DNA from: Gongronella butleri
Taxonomy: Eukaryota; Mucoromycota; Mucoromycetes; Mucorales; Cunninghamellaceae
Direction of reading: 5' to 3'
Assembly: GCA_025201375.1 (NCBI GenBank)
Contig: JAIWZP010000082.1
Span: forward strand, 1 to 64,000
Length of the DNA: 64,000 bases
The translations under genes and the position numbers were made by a program. The notes beneath the pieces are model-generated. The model did no database searches. It saw nothing but the letters and a program-made list of their open reading frames with translations, and was not told the DNA's origin. Shown one piece after another: positions 48,943-60,084 of this stretch (the first letter of the stretch is position 1; the number at the start of each line of letters is the position of its first letter).

Positions 48943-49608
48943 TTAAAATCGACCTCGACCGCGCCCACGACCACGGCCACCGCGCATACCACGACCACGA
49001 CCACGACCGGAAGGACCGTCTAGAAGAACAAAAAAAAAAAGAGAAAAAGATGAGTGGCGAGGTCTTTTTTTTGACTTTTTCTCCACGCTTTGCGATGCGA
49101 ATGCCTGCGCTGCGACTCACCGTCCTTCTTCTTGGGCTTGTTCTTTGACTTGGGTGTATCATCAATGAGCAACGTGTCAAGAGGCAGACTGTCTGGTAAA
49201 ATGACGCATCGGATGTTGTTGCCACGAATGCTCAAGGTATCCAGGCTGATGGGATCGCGGCTCTTGACCGTCATCTTGACAGCCTTCAAATGTGTGTTCA
49301 TGCTCATGTCCACGCCTACAAATAAAATAAAAAAAACGAGCGAATTGAGTCACGCAATGCTGCGTGCAAAAGGCGCAACAAACTTACCCGTGACGGTGCC
49401 ATTGACGACGGTGCCATTTTTGAGTTCGACGGACACGGACTCATTGTTGAGCTTCATCAAGAATCTACACATGTCGAGCAAAGAAAACGAGAAAAAAAAA
49501 AAAAACGAAGCGTCAGTCGTCCATCAACGCGTGCATGGGCGTGTTTGCGAGCGCTATGCGCTGATCGGTGGACAGATCAGGGTTTGTGTCATACCTAACC
49601 AACTTCAT
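48943..49608 (-). CDS. SNRPD1: Small nuclear ribonucleoprotein SmD1
   Basis: Exon 1 (49608-49595) encodes MKLV plus part of an Arg codon. Three further exons give [40 protein letters not shown] and the Arg-Gly tail. The Sm1 and Sm2 motifs are clear: [20 protein letters not shown] and [20 protein letters not shown], followed by [20 protein letters not shown]. The C-terminus is [20 protein letters not shown] plus RF, the symmetric-dimethylarginine substrate tail of SmD1. Total ~122 residues. SmD1 is a core component of the U1, U2, U4 and U5 snRNPs. The first intron has CTGACGCTTCG followed by T12 near its branch region. Confidence 0.96.
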
Positions 49609-49875
49609 GCTGATGTATATGAAAATATGATATAAGGAAGGGGAGACGAAGTGGTGGACAAGAAGCGAAAAGAAGAAAAAAAAAAGAGGAGCAAAAGCGG
49701 GCTGTTGTTGTTTTTTGCAAGAAAGCGAAGTGAAGCGGACGTTCAAATAAAAGCCAATCAGCACGCGGACATTTTGGGTATATATCGAGGGCGTGAAAAT
49801 CGAGGTTGTTCTTTTTTTTTCTTTTCACTTTTTGTTGCACCCCTTTATTCCTTTTTGTCTCTTGCCTCCTCTTAT

Positions 49876-51888
49876 ATGGATCCTAACGGCAGCTATTCAA
49901 CGCCTATGCCTCATAGGCGATCGGATGCGCATCGGTCCTTGTCACAAAGGAACATGGTAAGGATGCATGAGGGCAAAAACGAGCATGGACAAGCAAGTGA
50001 CTCATCTTTTGTCCTCTTCTTTACTCTTTTTTTTTTTTTTTTTTTTCTTGCAGTCTCAGGAGATTGAGCAGGTGGTGACGGACTTGTTGCGGACGACACG
50101 CACGCTGCTGGAGGCACTCAACATGTGGTCTCAGCTGCGCACGTCGACGAGCGATATTTTTGACATCCATCGCACCTTGGAAGCGCAATTCTATCGTGTG
50201 ACGCATGCCTTTGACGAGGCCGGCATTGACACGAGGTAAAAGAAAAAAAAGGGAGCATAAGATCCCTGAATCGTTTTAAACTGGATGAGTTTCTTTTTCT
50301 CTCTCTTTAGTGACTTGGCTTGGATACCTAATCAACTTGGGCAATCGGTGACGGATTGCATGAATCAAGAGGCGTCACCGGCGACGCTTGACCAGCACCT
50401 GCCTCGGATCCGTGACGTGATTGTGCATCTTTTGCATGGTCTCAAAGCGAAGCAACAAAAGCACCGGGAGCAAGACGCACACCAGCAGCAGCAACAATTG
50501 CTACAACAACAACAGCAGCAGCAGCATTGGCACCGATCGTCGATGAGTAGTGCGAGTGGCGATAGCAGCCGTGCGTCGCCGACGCGGTCCTATGATCCGC
50601 GCATGTCGACGTCGTCCGCAGCCGGTGGGGGTGGCTACGGTGGAGGTGGCAGCGGTGGCAGCAGCAGCGCCACGCCTCCTGCGCCCCGGTCCAATTACGA
50701 CCCGTACACCTCTGGCATGCCCAAGCCCACCGTGGGTCCCGATGGCACCAAATATTACAACAACCCCCCTCCGGCACGTGCACAGACGTATTCACCTCCG
50801 CCGCCACCCACGCCCACAAAGGACGCATTACGACCCTCCATGTCCATGCCACGTCGCCCGGCCTATACGCAATCGCCCCCCATGGCCCCCGCAGCCCCAA
50901 ATCCTGCCAATTCGCCAAATCGCTCGGATTTCGACGAATCCGACCCAAACACCGCCAGCGCCCTCGCCGCACTCAAACGCCAGGAAAACCTCGCGCGCCG
51001 CTCGTCCGTGCGCCGTGCTTCCATGTACCGTGGCAACACAAGCGCCGATTACGCGTCCAAGCGCTTCATGCACGATGCCCCGCCTCTTCCTACAAGTACA
51101 AGCACCCCAATGGCAAGACTTGACGAGGAGCCTGCACGTCGTACGTCCGCCCAAGCAAACGCGGTCCCATTTTCGGCGCAGCAGCAGCAGCAGCAACAAA
51201 CCCCACCTGCGCAGCAACAGCAACAGCAGCTTCAAAAACAGTCGCAGCCGCAGCCGCATCAACGGCCACCAGCACAGTTGCATGAAGCATCACCAGCAGA
51301 AAGGGCCTCCAATGCGCCATCCACGGCGCCATCCAAGGAAAACGGCCTCACCTTGTTCCTTAAAATCGATGACCAGGTCAAAAAGGTCGTGTACACGGGC
51401 GACATCACGCTGCCGGCCCTCAGCATGCTCTTCATCGAGCGGTTCGGTTATAGCGCCGGCCAACACGACTTTCCAAGCATTTATATCTCTGATCCTTCTG
51501 GTCAAGGCATTGCGTATGAATTGCAAGATCTCACCGACGTTGTCGACAGGTCCATCCTCTCGCTCAATACCAAAAAAGGTAGAAAAAGAAAAAAGAAACA
51601 GCCATCAATTTTGTTTCTTGTTTTTTTGCTCATTTTTTCATTTTTTTTTTTTTTTTGTGACGGACACAGAGGTGGAAGAGAGCAAGCCTGCGTGGGTGGA
51701 TACGTTGGTCGTGCACCTGGATACCATGAAAAAGGAGCACGACGCGTCGCGAGCATGGATGGGCGAGCAATTGGGGCTTTTGAAGGAAGAACTTGCTTCC
51801 AAGACGAGTGCGGCCGATCTCAAGGCGACCCAGGAATTGCTTCAACAGGCAATTTCGACGAATGCAGCAATAGCATCAGCGCCAGCAG

Positions 51889-51926
<38 letters not shown>

Positions 51927-53006
51927 CCAGAAACAGTAGAATCTTCAGGGCCTAAGGGTGTTCCGCCCCCACCTCCCCCGCCCCCTCCTCCCATGGTCGA
52001 CACGACGCAGCTGAAATCGCTTCAACAGCAAGTGGAGAAATTGCAGCGCGATATCATGGTGCTGCGGCAAACGCAGACGGAGCTTGAGCAGGACAAGAAG
52101 CGCGTGCAGCAGCAATTGGACGACAAGAGCAAGGCATATACGGAGCTGGAGCAACAGAGCAAGCAGGCGGTTCTCAAGCCATCGTCGCCATCGCAGGCAC
52201 GTCAATTCATCGAGGACGGCAAGACAAAATTGCTGACATCGTCGGACAAGATCACCACGCGTCTTGAAGATTTGCAAGACATGATTGACCACATCAAGCT
52301 GGATGTCACGCAACGCAAATGTCGCCCATCACAGGCACAGATGCAGCACTGCGACGACGAGCGCAAATCGCTTGGCGAGGAAATTGACGCGTTTGGCAAG
52401 TACATTGCGCAGGTCAAGCCGGTGTGGAAAAAGACGTGGGAGCAGGAATTGCAGAACATTGTCAAGGAGCAGCAGGCACTCAAGGAGCAGGAGGGCCTTT
52501 TGCTCGATATGAACGACGATCTGGAGGCATTGCAAGAAGTCTATGAACAACTCGAGAAGATCTGCGCCTATCAAGCCAAGGCAAAGCCTCAATTGCGCGA
52601 ATTCCAGGTCAAACCCGCCGAAGAGGGTCACGAAGGCATGTCCAGCGTCCTCAGGCAAATCGCTACCATCGACGTCGACAATGATCGCCGCCTAAAGGCC
52701 CTCGAAATGGCCGACAAGATGCGCCAGCGCGAAATTGCCAATCGAATCGACGATTTTGAACGCGAATTGACCTCCTTTGTCGACCACAAGAAATTGAAAA
52801 AGACGGGCGGCGCCGCAGAAATCGATCGCTTGCGACAGGAAAAGGACAAGGAGATGCTGCAACAGATTTACGCCAAAAAGGATGGCTCCGCCGCCCCGCC
52901 CACCACGACAGACAATGACGCATCGCCTGCCTCGCCCACGCCCACCACCCCAGCGCAGCAAGACGCCATTGAAGCAGCTGACGACGCGCCCCAGGCCGAC
53001 GACTAG
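49876..53006 (+). CDS. BUD6: Bud6/Aip3 actin-interacting polarity protein
   Basis: Four exons: 49876-49956, 50054-50235, 50311-51578 and 51670-53006, about 950 residues. The N-terminal block (SQEIEQVVTDLLRTTRTLLE, then DLAWIPNQLGQSVTDCM) matches the Bud6 N-terminal helical region. A Gln-, Pro- and Ser-rich disordered segment follows (poly-Q at 50480-50525, poly-A near 51890-51930, PPPPPPPPPP near 51966). The AIP3 domain has LFLKIDDQVKKVVYTGDITL, FSAGQHDFPSIYIS-like GYSAGQHDFPSIYISDPSGQ and EVEESKPAWVDTLVVHLDTM. Long coiled coils and the C-terminal core (MSSVLRQIATIDVDNDRRLK) follow. Bud6 binds formins and G-actin and promotes polarised actin-cable assembly at growing tips. Confidence 0.93.
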
Positions 53007-53529
53007 TATAATTTAGGGCCATGATGTATTACTATTTTTAAAATATTGTTTTGTTGTCTACATGTTTTTTTCTTTTTTTCTTCTTGTTCTTTTCATGCGT
53101 CAAGTCACGCTACTTGCAACGTCTCGTTGCCGCTTGCATGTGTCACGTTTTATATCCAATACGGTGGTTTCTATCTTTTTACCTTTTGTTTTGACCTGTG
53201 CGTGTTGTTTCTGGAAGTTGACGCCCATCCTGGGAAAAAAAAAATGTCACTCTCTCTTTGAGGCGCGACTCTTTTGTTCATTGGCTTTTGGGCTACATGT
53301 GCCTGATGCAAGAATGGCATAATCTGCTTGGTGCATGAAAGGATCATCCGTCGTCATGTTGACGACACCGTGCATTCCAGCGCTTTGCCGTGGCGCGTTT
53401 AGCTTTAACAAACAAAAAAAAAAAAAAAAAAAGGAGGTGCTTGGATTAAAATATAAAAAGTGAGCATGCTACTTGCATTTCAATGGCCCAAAATTAACCC
53501 ATTCTTCTCTTTTTGCTTCTCCAAACATC
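53007..53529. promoter_or_regulatory. Upstream region of secreted peptide gene 1, TATA at 53452
   Basis: After the Bud6 3' flank, a TATAAAA box is at 53452-53458, 78 nt before the ATG at 53530, and a 20-A run precedes it near 53413. No gene is supported in this span. Confidence 0.5.
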
Positions 53530-53910
53530 ATGCAATTGACAAAGACAAATCTGCGCAGCTTCTTTTTCCTTGCTTTGCTGCTGACCATGACTCTCACGGT
53601 GGTGCTCACATCGGCAGCCCCTGTCGGCGACGACAAAGCCGTTGGCCAGGCCACCACCGGCGGAAATACCTCGAATCTCGGCGCAGACGTGAACATTGAC
53701 AGCCAGAGCGAGGATGACGCTGGGCAAGTCTTTGATGACGACCTTGACGATGATCTGGGGGACATAGACAACAAGGACTATGGATCTGATGATGGCCAAA
53801 GCGCGGAGGATCCGAACAAAGGCGCGTCCGATCCCGCCGCCAGATGCCGTCCCCAATGTAAGCGTTGCCCTGATCCCGAGACGCCTTGGGTGTGTACCTG
53901 CGTGTGCTAA
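53530..53910 (+). CDS. Secreted cysteine-rich peptide precursor 1
   Basis: An intronless frame of 126 residues starts MQLTKTNLRSFFFLALLLTM. The hydrophobic core and a TSAA|P cleavage-like site at residues 28-31 make a clear signal peptide. The mature protein has a long acidic spacer (DDDLDDDLGDIDNKDYGSDD) and ends in a six-Cys module with spacing C-X3-C-X2-C-X8-C-X-C-X-C. The last residue is the sixth Cys and the central part reads RCPDPETPW. It is a paralogue of the gene at 54302 (same start MQL, same TSAAP, same PDPETPW and final CVC). The TATA box (53452) and the ATG are 78 nt apart, as in the second gene. The function is unknown; no family was recognised. Candidates include a defence or signalling peptide, an effector or a metal-binding cysteine peptide. 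Confidence 0.8.
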   Translation: MQLTKTNLRSFFFLALLLTMTLTVVLTSAAPVGDDKAVGQATTGGNTSNLGADVNIDSQSEDDAGQVFDDDLDDDLGDIDNKDYGSDDGQSAEDPNKGASDPAARCRPQCKRCPDPETPWVCTCVC

Positions 53911-54223
53911 ATCACCATCCAATTGTACTGAAAATGCCCTGGAAATGCCATTCTCCCCTTATTTTATATGAATACATTAAAAGCCGATCTTCACGGTTTG
54001 TTGAATCCTTTCTTTTTTTTTTTTTTTGCTTTTTGTTTTTGTGTTTTTTTTTTTACTTTTCGTCTATTTCAATGTATGCGCGCATCCGTTTTCTTTTTGT
54101 GACGGTGGCATCAGACGACACATGATCAATGCTTCTTGTGCATTACCAGGAAATCGCATGGTTTGCTCAGTACATGGATCGACGCAACGCAGATTCGTCT
54201 TGTGGCCAAAAAAAAAAAAAAGT

Positions 54224-54230
54224 TATAAAA
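54224..54230 (+). promoter_or_regulatory. TATA box of peptide gene 2
   Basis: AGTTATAAAAAAGC sits 78 nt before the ATG at 54302, the same distance as in peptide gene 1. The conserved spacing supports a shared, TATA-driven regulation after duplication. Confidence 0.55.
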
Positions 54231-54301
54231 AAGCAAGCTGGTTGTTCCATTGGCTTTTTTTTTTTAAACAATTTTATCTGACCCTCGCCTCAAACAAAAA
54301 A

Positions 54302-54580
54302 ATGCAATTGATCAAGATGAACGTGCGCATGCTTCTGCTTTTTGCCCTGGCTCTCATGATGGCTCTCTTTGTCATGACATCGGCGGCACCCATCGAGCAA
54401 GAAAAAGAAGTGAGCCCCGACTCGGACAATGGGGATGGTACGAGAGTCACCGGCCATGACAATCCGGCCAGCGACAGTGAGGAAAACAATGACCCGCAAA
54501 AAGCGTCTGATGATTGCGCTCCCCAGTGCTTGCGCTGCCCTGATCCAGAGACTCCCTGGTGGTGCTTCTGTGTGTGTTGA
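54302..54580 (+). CDS. Secreted cysteine-rich peptide precursor 2
   Basis: An intronless 92-residue frame starts MQLIKMNVRMLLLFALALMM, a signal peptide ending TSAA|P. An acidic, Ser- and Asn-rich spacer (PDSDNGDGTRVTGHDNPASD) is shorter than in the paralogue. The six-Cys end has the same spacing C-X3-C-X2-C-X8-C-X-C-X-C and the same RCPDPETPW core, but one Trp and two Phe/Trp changes make it more aromatic (WWCFCVC end). The signal peptide and the Cys module are conserved while the spacer differs, as expected for a propeptide with a constrained mature C-terminus. No dibasic Kex2 site directly precedes the Cys module. Function unknown. Confidence 0.8.
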   Translation: MQLIKMNVRMLLLFALALMMALFVMTSAAPIEQEKEVSPDSDNGDGTRVTGHDNPASDSEENNDPQKASDDCAPQCLRCPDPETPWWCFCVC

Positions 54581-55842
54581 AATGGCCTCCATCTAGGCAC
54601 AATGCAAAAATAATAACAATAAAAAAATGCTTCAATAACGTACATTGCAATATCATGCCAACATTGGATGACATGTTCAGTGAGCAACCAAAATTGTCTA
54701 AGAATGCCCGCAACTTTGTCAATACACGCCCAGAAGAGAATAGAAAATTGCATGCAAAAAAAAAAGTCTCTTGGAAGGAAATCGTTCTTTTTCTAATAAA
54801 ACAAGCACATGATCTCAACTACTTCAGCTGGTGGGGAAGTTAAACGCGCAGCGCACGCCCTGGGTCGCCGTCAATCACTTGCTGTGCAGAAAAACTGGAT
54901 CACTTGCTTACAACTTGTCGAGAAAAATACGAAAGAGTCTTCTCAATTGTTTTTGCTTGTTTATCGATGAAACAGCATCCTCTCTAACAAAGGCAAAGCC
55001 AAGATTTCTCGTCAATAATGAGCGAGCTAATGAGGCATAGCAAACCGCTCAGTGGCTCACAGTGTCAATTTTCGAAAACCATGGATTTTCCAAGGGAATA
55101 ACATTCGGCGCCTTTCTAATGGTGAAATTCAGAGCCCATGTTGGCCACGTCCTTCTATTATATAGTAAATATGCGTCATCCACCGACAAAAACACATTAA
55201 AAACAGCTGATGTTCGTAAAAAAAATATACAATTTTCGTTGATTTGAGCCCATTTTTGACACCATCCAAATGACCAGGCACGTTTTGATTGACGTACAGG
55301 GTTGGCGGCGCGTCGCTCGGGTTACACAGGCCGCTCGGCATAAGTCCGCTTGCGTGCAACACGTCATGCACCCCCGCCCCGCCAAAAAAAAAAGAAATAA
55401 AATCGCATGGACGTGTACGTGGGCCAACCGCAATGGAACGCGTCTTTGCTACGAACACACAGTAAAAAGATGGTCCTATTTCTTTTCTTTCTTTTTTCTT
55501 TTTGGTCCAATGGACGCTGAAGATGCTGAAATGCATGCGCGGCATTGTATGACGGGTTTTGAAAAAAAGGAAAGCGATGAAAAAAGACAAAGCTCCCCCG
55601 TATTTTTTTTATTTTTTTTATTTTTTTTATTTTCCTTTCTTTCCCCTTTTTCTTTTATCCCTTTAGCTCTTTTGTCACTTTTTTGCCTTCCCCTTGTGCT
55701 TTCACTTGTTTTCTCTCTCTCTCTTTTTTTTTTACACTTTCCTCTGCGTTTGCTGTTTAACACTGTCACGCCCCCTTTTTTCATTGTTTGTCTGCGTGCT
55801 CCCCTGTCTTTACACTTCAGCTTCTCTTGAGTGGGATGAACC
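54581..55842. other. Spacer upstream of Pik1
   Basis: AT-rich near 54600-55250, then T/C-rich to the Pik1 ATG. A conserved frame is not seen. An AACAATAAAAAAATG polyadenylation-like signal lies at 54615 after peptide gene 2. The upstream ATG at 55836 is out of frame with the Pik1 start at 55843. Confidence 0.4.
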
Positions 55843-58800
55843 ATGTCAAACGCCCTGTTACTACGTTTGTTTCGCTCTGAATTTTTCAATTCTTGGATAG
55901 CGGTGTCGTATCTTTTCAGATACTCGGACAACGTCGGCATACAGCACTATCTTTGTAGCGAGCTCCACAAGTTCCCCATCTCCGAAATCGAATTCTTTTT
56001 GCCCCAGCTCATGTATATATGCCCAATTGGCCATGAAAAAAAAAAAAGAAAGAATGCCAGGCTGACGCGCCTCCTCTCCATTTTATTATCTTCATCTAGT
56101 CATTTGTTGATTACACGGCCGACGGAATCGGTGGCATTGGAATGCTTTTTGATTGATTTGTGTGCGAAGTCGACGCACATGGCCTTGCTTGTAAGTTGGA
56201 CACGCGTGGGAAGCTTTAAATATGGAGAGAAAAAGGGCGCGCGCGAGTCAATTGATTTTTTTTTTCTTTCTCTCTTATCTTTTTGACTTTTTGTTTCTTT
56301 TCTTTTTTTTTCTCCCTTTTTTAGACTTTATGGTATCTGCAAGCCTATGTGTGCGACCTTTCTTCGACGCCTGGGGCTCGGTCGTTTGAGCAATGCCGGC
56401 GTGTGCTCAACAAGTGTCAGGCGATTGTATTTGCGGATGGCGAGGTGTATGAGGACATGGATATGGCTGATGCATCGACGCACATGCACAAGGTGGGCGA
56501 GCATACGCTTCCTGCACTTGTGGGCATGGGTGCCATGCTGACGGCCATTGGACAGCCGGCGATGACCAAGGCTGCGGGGCAAATTGCCATTGCGCAAGGT
56601 CGACGACGTGGCAGCACGTCGCAGGGCTCTGGCGCAGCGGGCACATCGGGAGGTCCCGGCCATTTGACGCGTCGCAATACACTCAATGGCACCAGCCCCA
56701 AACACTCGCCAGCGTCGTCTTCGCCCAATCTCGAATTACCTTGCCAGCCACCCACGCGCCCTCAGTCGCAACCCAATGCCGCGTCGTCACAACAGCAACA
56801 AGGTGCACAGAACAACGAACAACAGCATGAACAACGGCCAAAGTCCGACGACATGCTCCAATCGCATCAAATCCAGCAACAGTACTCGTCACAGCCGGAA
56901 TTGCCATTGTCCAAACGCCGTCTTTCGTCCTTCAACCCGTTCACGGCATCTCCTTCGTTGGAAGATTTGCATCACGGCAAGGCATTCACCATGTCGCGAT
57001 ATTTGAAATCCGCACAATTCAAGCTCCATCGCAAAATCCTACAACCACGCGCGTCCGACTCGGCCCTTGGCTCGTCGTCGTCGTCATCCTCGTCGAAATC
57101 GTCGTCAAACATCTTTGATCCCAAGCTGCGTGCACTCGGCCAGTCGACAGTGCCCACCAATTGCGCATCTCCCTTATCACCGGCCGTGTCGCGCCGCAGC
57201 TCTCTCCACCAGCCGCCTTCCAATGCCCATTTCAGACCCATTTCCGCAACACAAGAGGCACCGCGCGTCTTTATGCTGACCGACGACGAAGACGAAGTTG
57301 ATTCAGACGTCTCCGACACGGAATCCGCCTTTTCAGCGTCATCGACATCTTTGACGTCCATGCCAGCACCCCTTGCACTCTATCCTTCCTCTAGGCATCA
57401 CCACCACCACCATCATCACCATCACCATCGCCATTCACATCATGATGGTGATTCGGATGACGACGACGACGACGACGATGACAATGAGGATGATGAGGAG
57501 GACAGCTACCGAGCTCTTGCCAAACTCAGCATTGACCATCGGCGATCGCTTTTAAAGTCGAATTACTTTCGGTCCGAAATCCAATTCCTGCTTGCGCTCG
57601 TGGACATTGCGACACGGCTCGTGATTGTGCCCAAAGCGGCGCGCATGAGCGCATTGCACGCCGAACTTGCCCTGCTCAATCACAATTTGCCTGCCGAGGT
57701 GTGTCTTCCATTGTGGTGCCCAGCAACCGCCACGCGGCCCTTTCATCACCGCGTCGTGCGCATCAGCCCGTCCGATGCCGTCGTCCTCAATTCCGCCGAA
57801 CGCGCTCCGTATTTGATCATGATTGAGGTGCTCGAGGATGAGATGAATTTTGAAAACGATTACCTGTCGCACCACGCTCGCCACCATCATCATCATCACC
57901 AAAATCACCAGGCAGCACAGCAACAGCATCATCATGCACATTACAGCCGCCGACCCTCTCAGCAGCAGAATGCATTGCCACCCGCACCACCCTTTGCCTG
58001 GCTAGATGCTGCAAAAAAGAAAAAAAAGAAAAAGAGGCGAAGCAAGGCCAATTCGGGCGTTTCTGCGGGGCAGCGCACATCGACCGGCGCCAACATCGAA
58101 GCAAAACTTGCAAATCACGAAAGTGACACAAAACAAGCGCGTCCAACAACACCTGCTGGGGCCGCTGCGCTCCTTGCAGATCTGAAACAGGTGCCCATGG
58201 TTGACATGGCCGATCTCGGGCGCGCATCCACGTCGTCGTCACCACCAATGGCTACATCAAGCGCACACCGCGACTTTGCATCATCATCCTCACGCGTCTC
58301 CGCATCCTCCATGCCAGCCAGCACCGGCGCGACGCGGTCATCGTCGTCCTTGGAGCGCGAAAATGGGCTCGACAATTATGCAGAACGGATGCGCACGGCC
58401 GCCGTCATGCTCGCTCAGCTGCAACAACCCGGCGCAGGCGCCCCAAGCGCTGGCAATGCCTCGGGCACAAGAACGCCAACATCCGACAAGCGCCTGTCCG
58501 GGTCGCGCAACGGCACCGAGCAGATCCGCCAAAAGATCATCCGTGAAATGCTCGCCCTCGAGGAATTGCGCATGGAAAAGATGAAAAGCGAGGGCGTCAG
58601 CAGCGGCGTCGGCGTCGACGGTGGAGAAGGCGCAGGCACAGAGCTCCTCCAAGACGAATCCTACGTTAATAAGCTCGTCCGCCGCGAAGATCCAAGCGGT
58701 ACGTCACCAATGAGGAGATGAAAAAAAAAACGTGTCATGCAAACTCATTTTGTTTTTCAACTTTTCAATTTTTTTTTTGGCGACTGTAGCTGCTGTGTTT

Positions 58801-59217
58801 TCTGAGAATTATGAAGATACAAAGGCAAGAATCCGTGCCGCGTCGCCGTATGGCCATTTCCCCAATTGGCGACTGCTTTCGGTCATTGTCAAGCAAGGTA
58901 CCGATCTTCGCCAAGAGCAATTCGCCGTTCAGCTGATCCGCGAAATGCAGCGCATCTGGCAAGACACTGGTGTTGACGTCTGGGTCAAATAGTAAGACAA
59001 CAATCTCCCCCAAAGAACGATAAAAAAAAGACACTGATGCGCCTCCATTGTTATGTAGCTTTCGTGTTCTGGTGACGTCCGACAATTCCGGACTCATCGA
59101 GACCTTGCGCAACACGATTTCTGTTCATTCCATTAAGAAAAACGCGTATATTCGGGGATGGAATACCAAGGGCATCGTGTTCCACCTGAGTGATTATTAT
59201 CTCAAGGTGAGAATCGC

Positions 59218-59262
<45 letters not shown>

Positions 59263-60084
59263 GGACCGACTGACCTACATTGCCCCCCTTTTTGTAGCAA
59301 TGGGGCCCTGCAGACTCTGATGACTATATCAAGGCACAAGACGCGTTTATGCGCAGCCTTGCTGGTTACTCTCTTGCGTGTTTCGTGCTACAGATCAAAG
59401 ACAGGTAAGGGATAGAGCCGTTGCAAAGACCGGAAACGCGGGATCTGATGCACTTTTTTTTTTTTTTTTTTTGTCCTCATCAGACACAATGGCAATATCT
59501 TGGTAGACAGTGATGGGCATCTGATTCGTACGTCTTGCACGCAAAAAAAAAAAAAAAAAAAAAAAAAAATCGTGGCGCTTATAATTTTTACTGATTTTTT
59601 TTTCTCGAGTAGACATTGACTTTGGCTTCATGCTGTCCAATTCGCCGGGCTCTGTTGGATTTGAGATGGCGCCCTTCAAGCTGCCGCAAGAGTACATTGA
59701 CATTTTGGGCGGGATCCATGGCGAAAAGTTTGCCGAGTACAAGGCGCTGATGAAGGCTGGATTCTTGTCGATTCGCAAGCACAGTGAGAACATTTTGCTA
59801 CTCGTGGAAATGATGAGCAAGGATTCCAAGCAGGCGTGCTTCCAAAATGGTGAGCAGACCATCCAGCAGCTTCGTGATCGCTTCCAATTGCACCTCACAG
59901 AACCCCAGGCAGAGGCATACGTGGATCGCTTGATCATGAGCAGCTGCTGCAATCTCTTTACCCGCCTCTATGATACCTTTCAATATTACTCACAGGTAAA
60001 AAGACGCGAGAAAAAGAATCATGCGCATCGTGAGTCCACTCATCCTCGCATTTATTCTATTTCTTTTTCTAGGGCATCCTGTAG
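55843..60084 (+). CDS. PIK1: Phosphatidylinositol 4-kinase Pik1 (PI4K-beta type)
   Basis: Nine exons from ATG 55843 (MSNALLLRLFRSEFFNSWIA) to the stop after GIL at 60082; about 1170 residues. The N-terminal helical (LKU-like) region has DNVGIQHYLCSELHKFPISE, HLLITRPTESVALECF and TLWYLQAYVCDL. A large disordered exon follows with poly-Gln, poly-Ser, 11 His in a row at ~57398, and an Asp/Glu tract. The kinase domain is SPYGHFPNWRLLSVIVKQGT, DLRQEQFAVQLIREMQRIW, then DRHNGNILVDSDGHLI (catalytic loop) and HIDFGFMLSNSPGSVGFEM (DFG), ending with LYDTFQYYSQGIL. Pik1 makes PtdIns4P at the Golgi and in the nucleus and supports secretion. Introns hold poly-A runs up to ~40 nt (59220-59259) and CTGACGCGCC near 56061. 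Confidence 0.95.

Noticed and set aside
50442..50972. Long antisense frames opposite Bud6 and Pik1
   Set aside because: The sense strand encodes clear conserved domains. Antisense frames are kept open by biased codon use in Gln-, Ser- and Pro-rich stretches.
50550..51580. A long frame overlapping the middle exon of Bud6 in a second register
   Set aside because: The overlapping register is an artefact of repeats. The true frame is fixed by the AIP3 domain and by splice junctions at 51578/51670.
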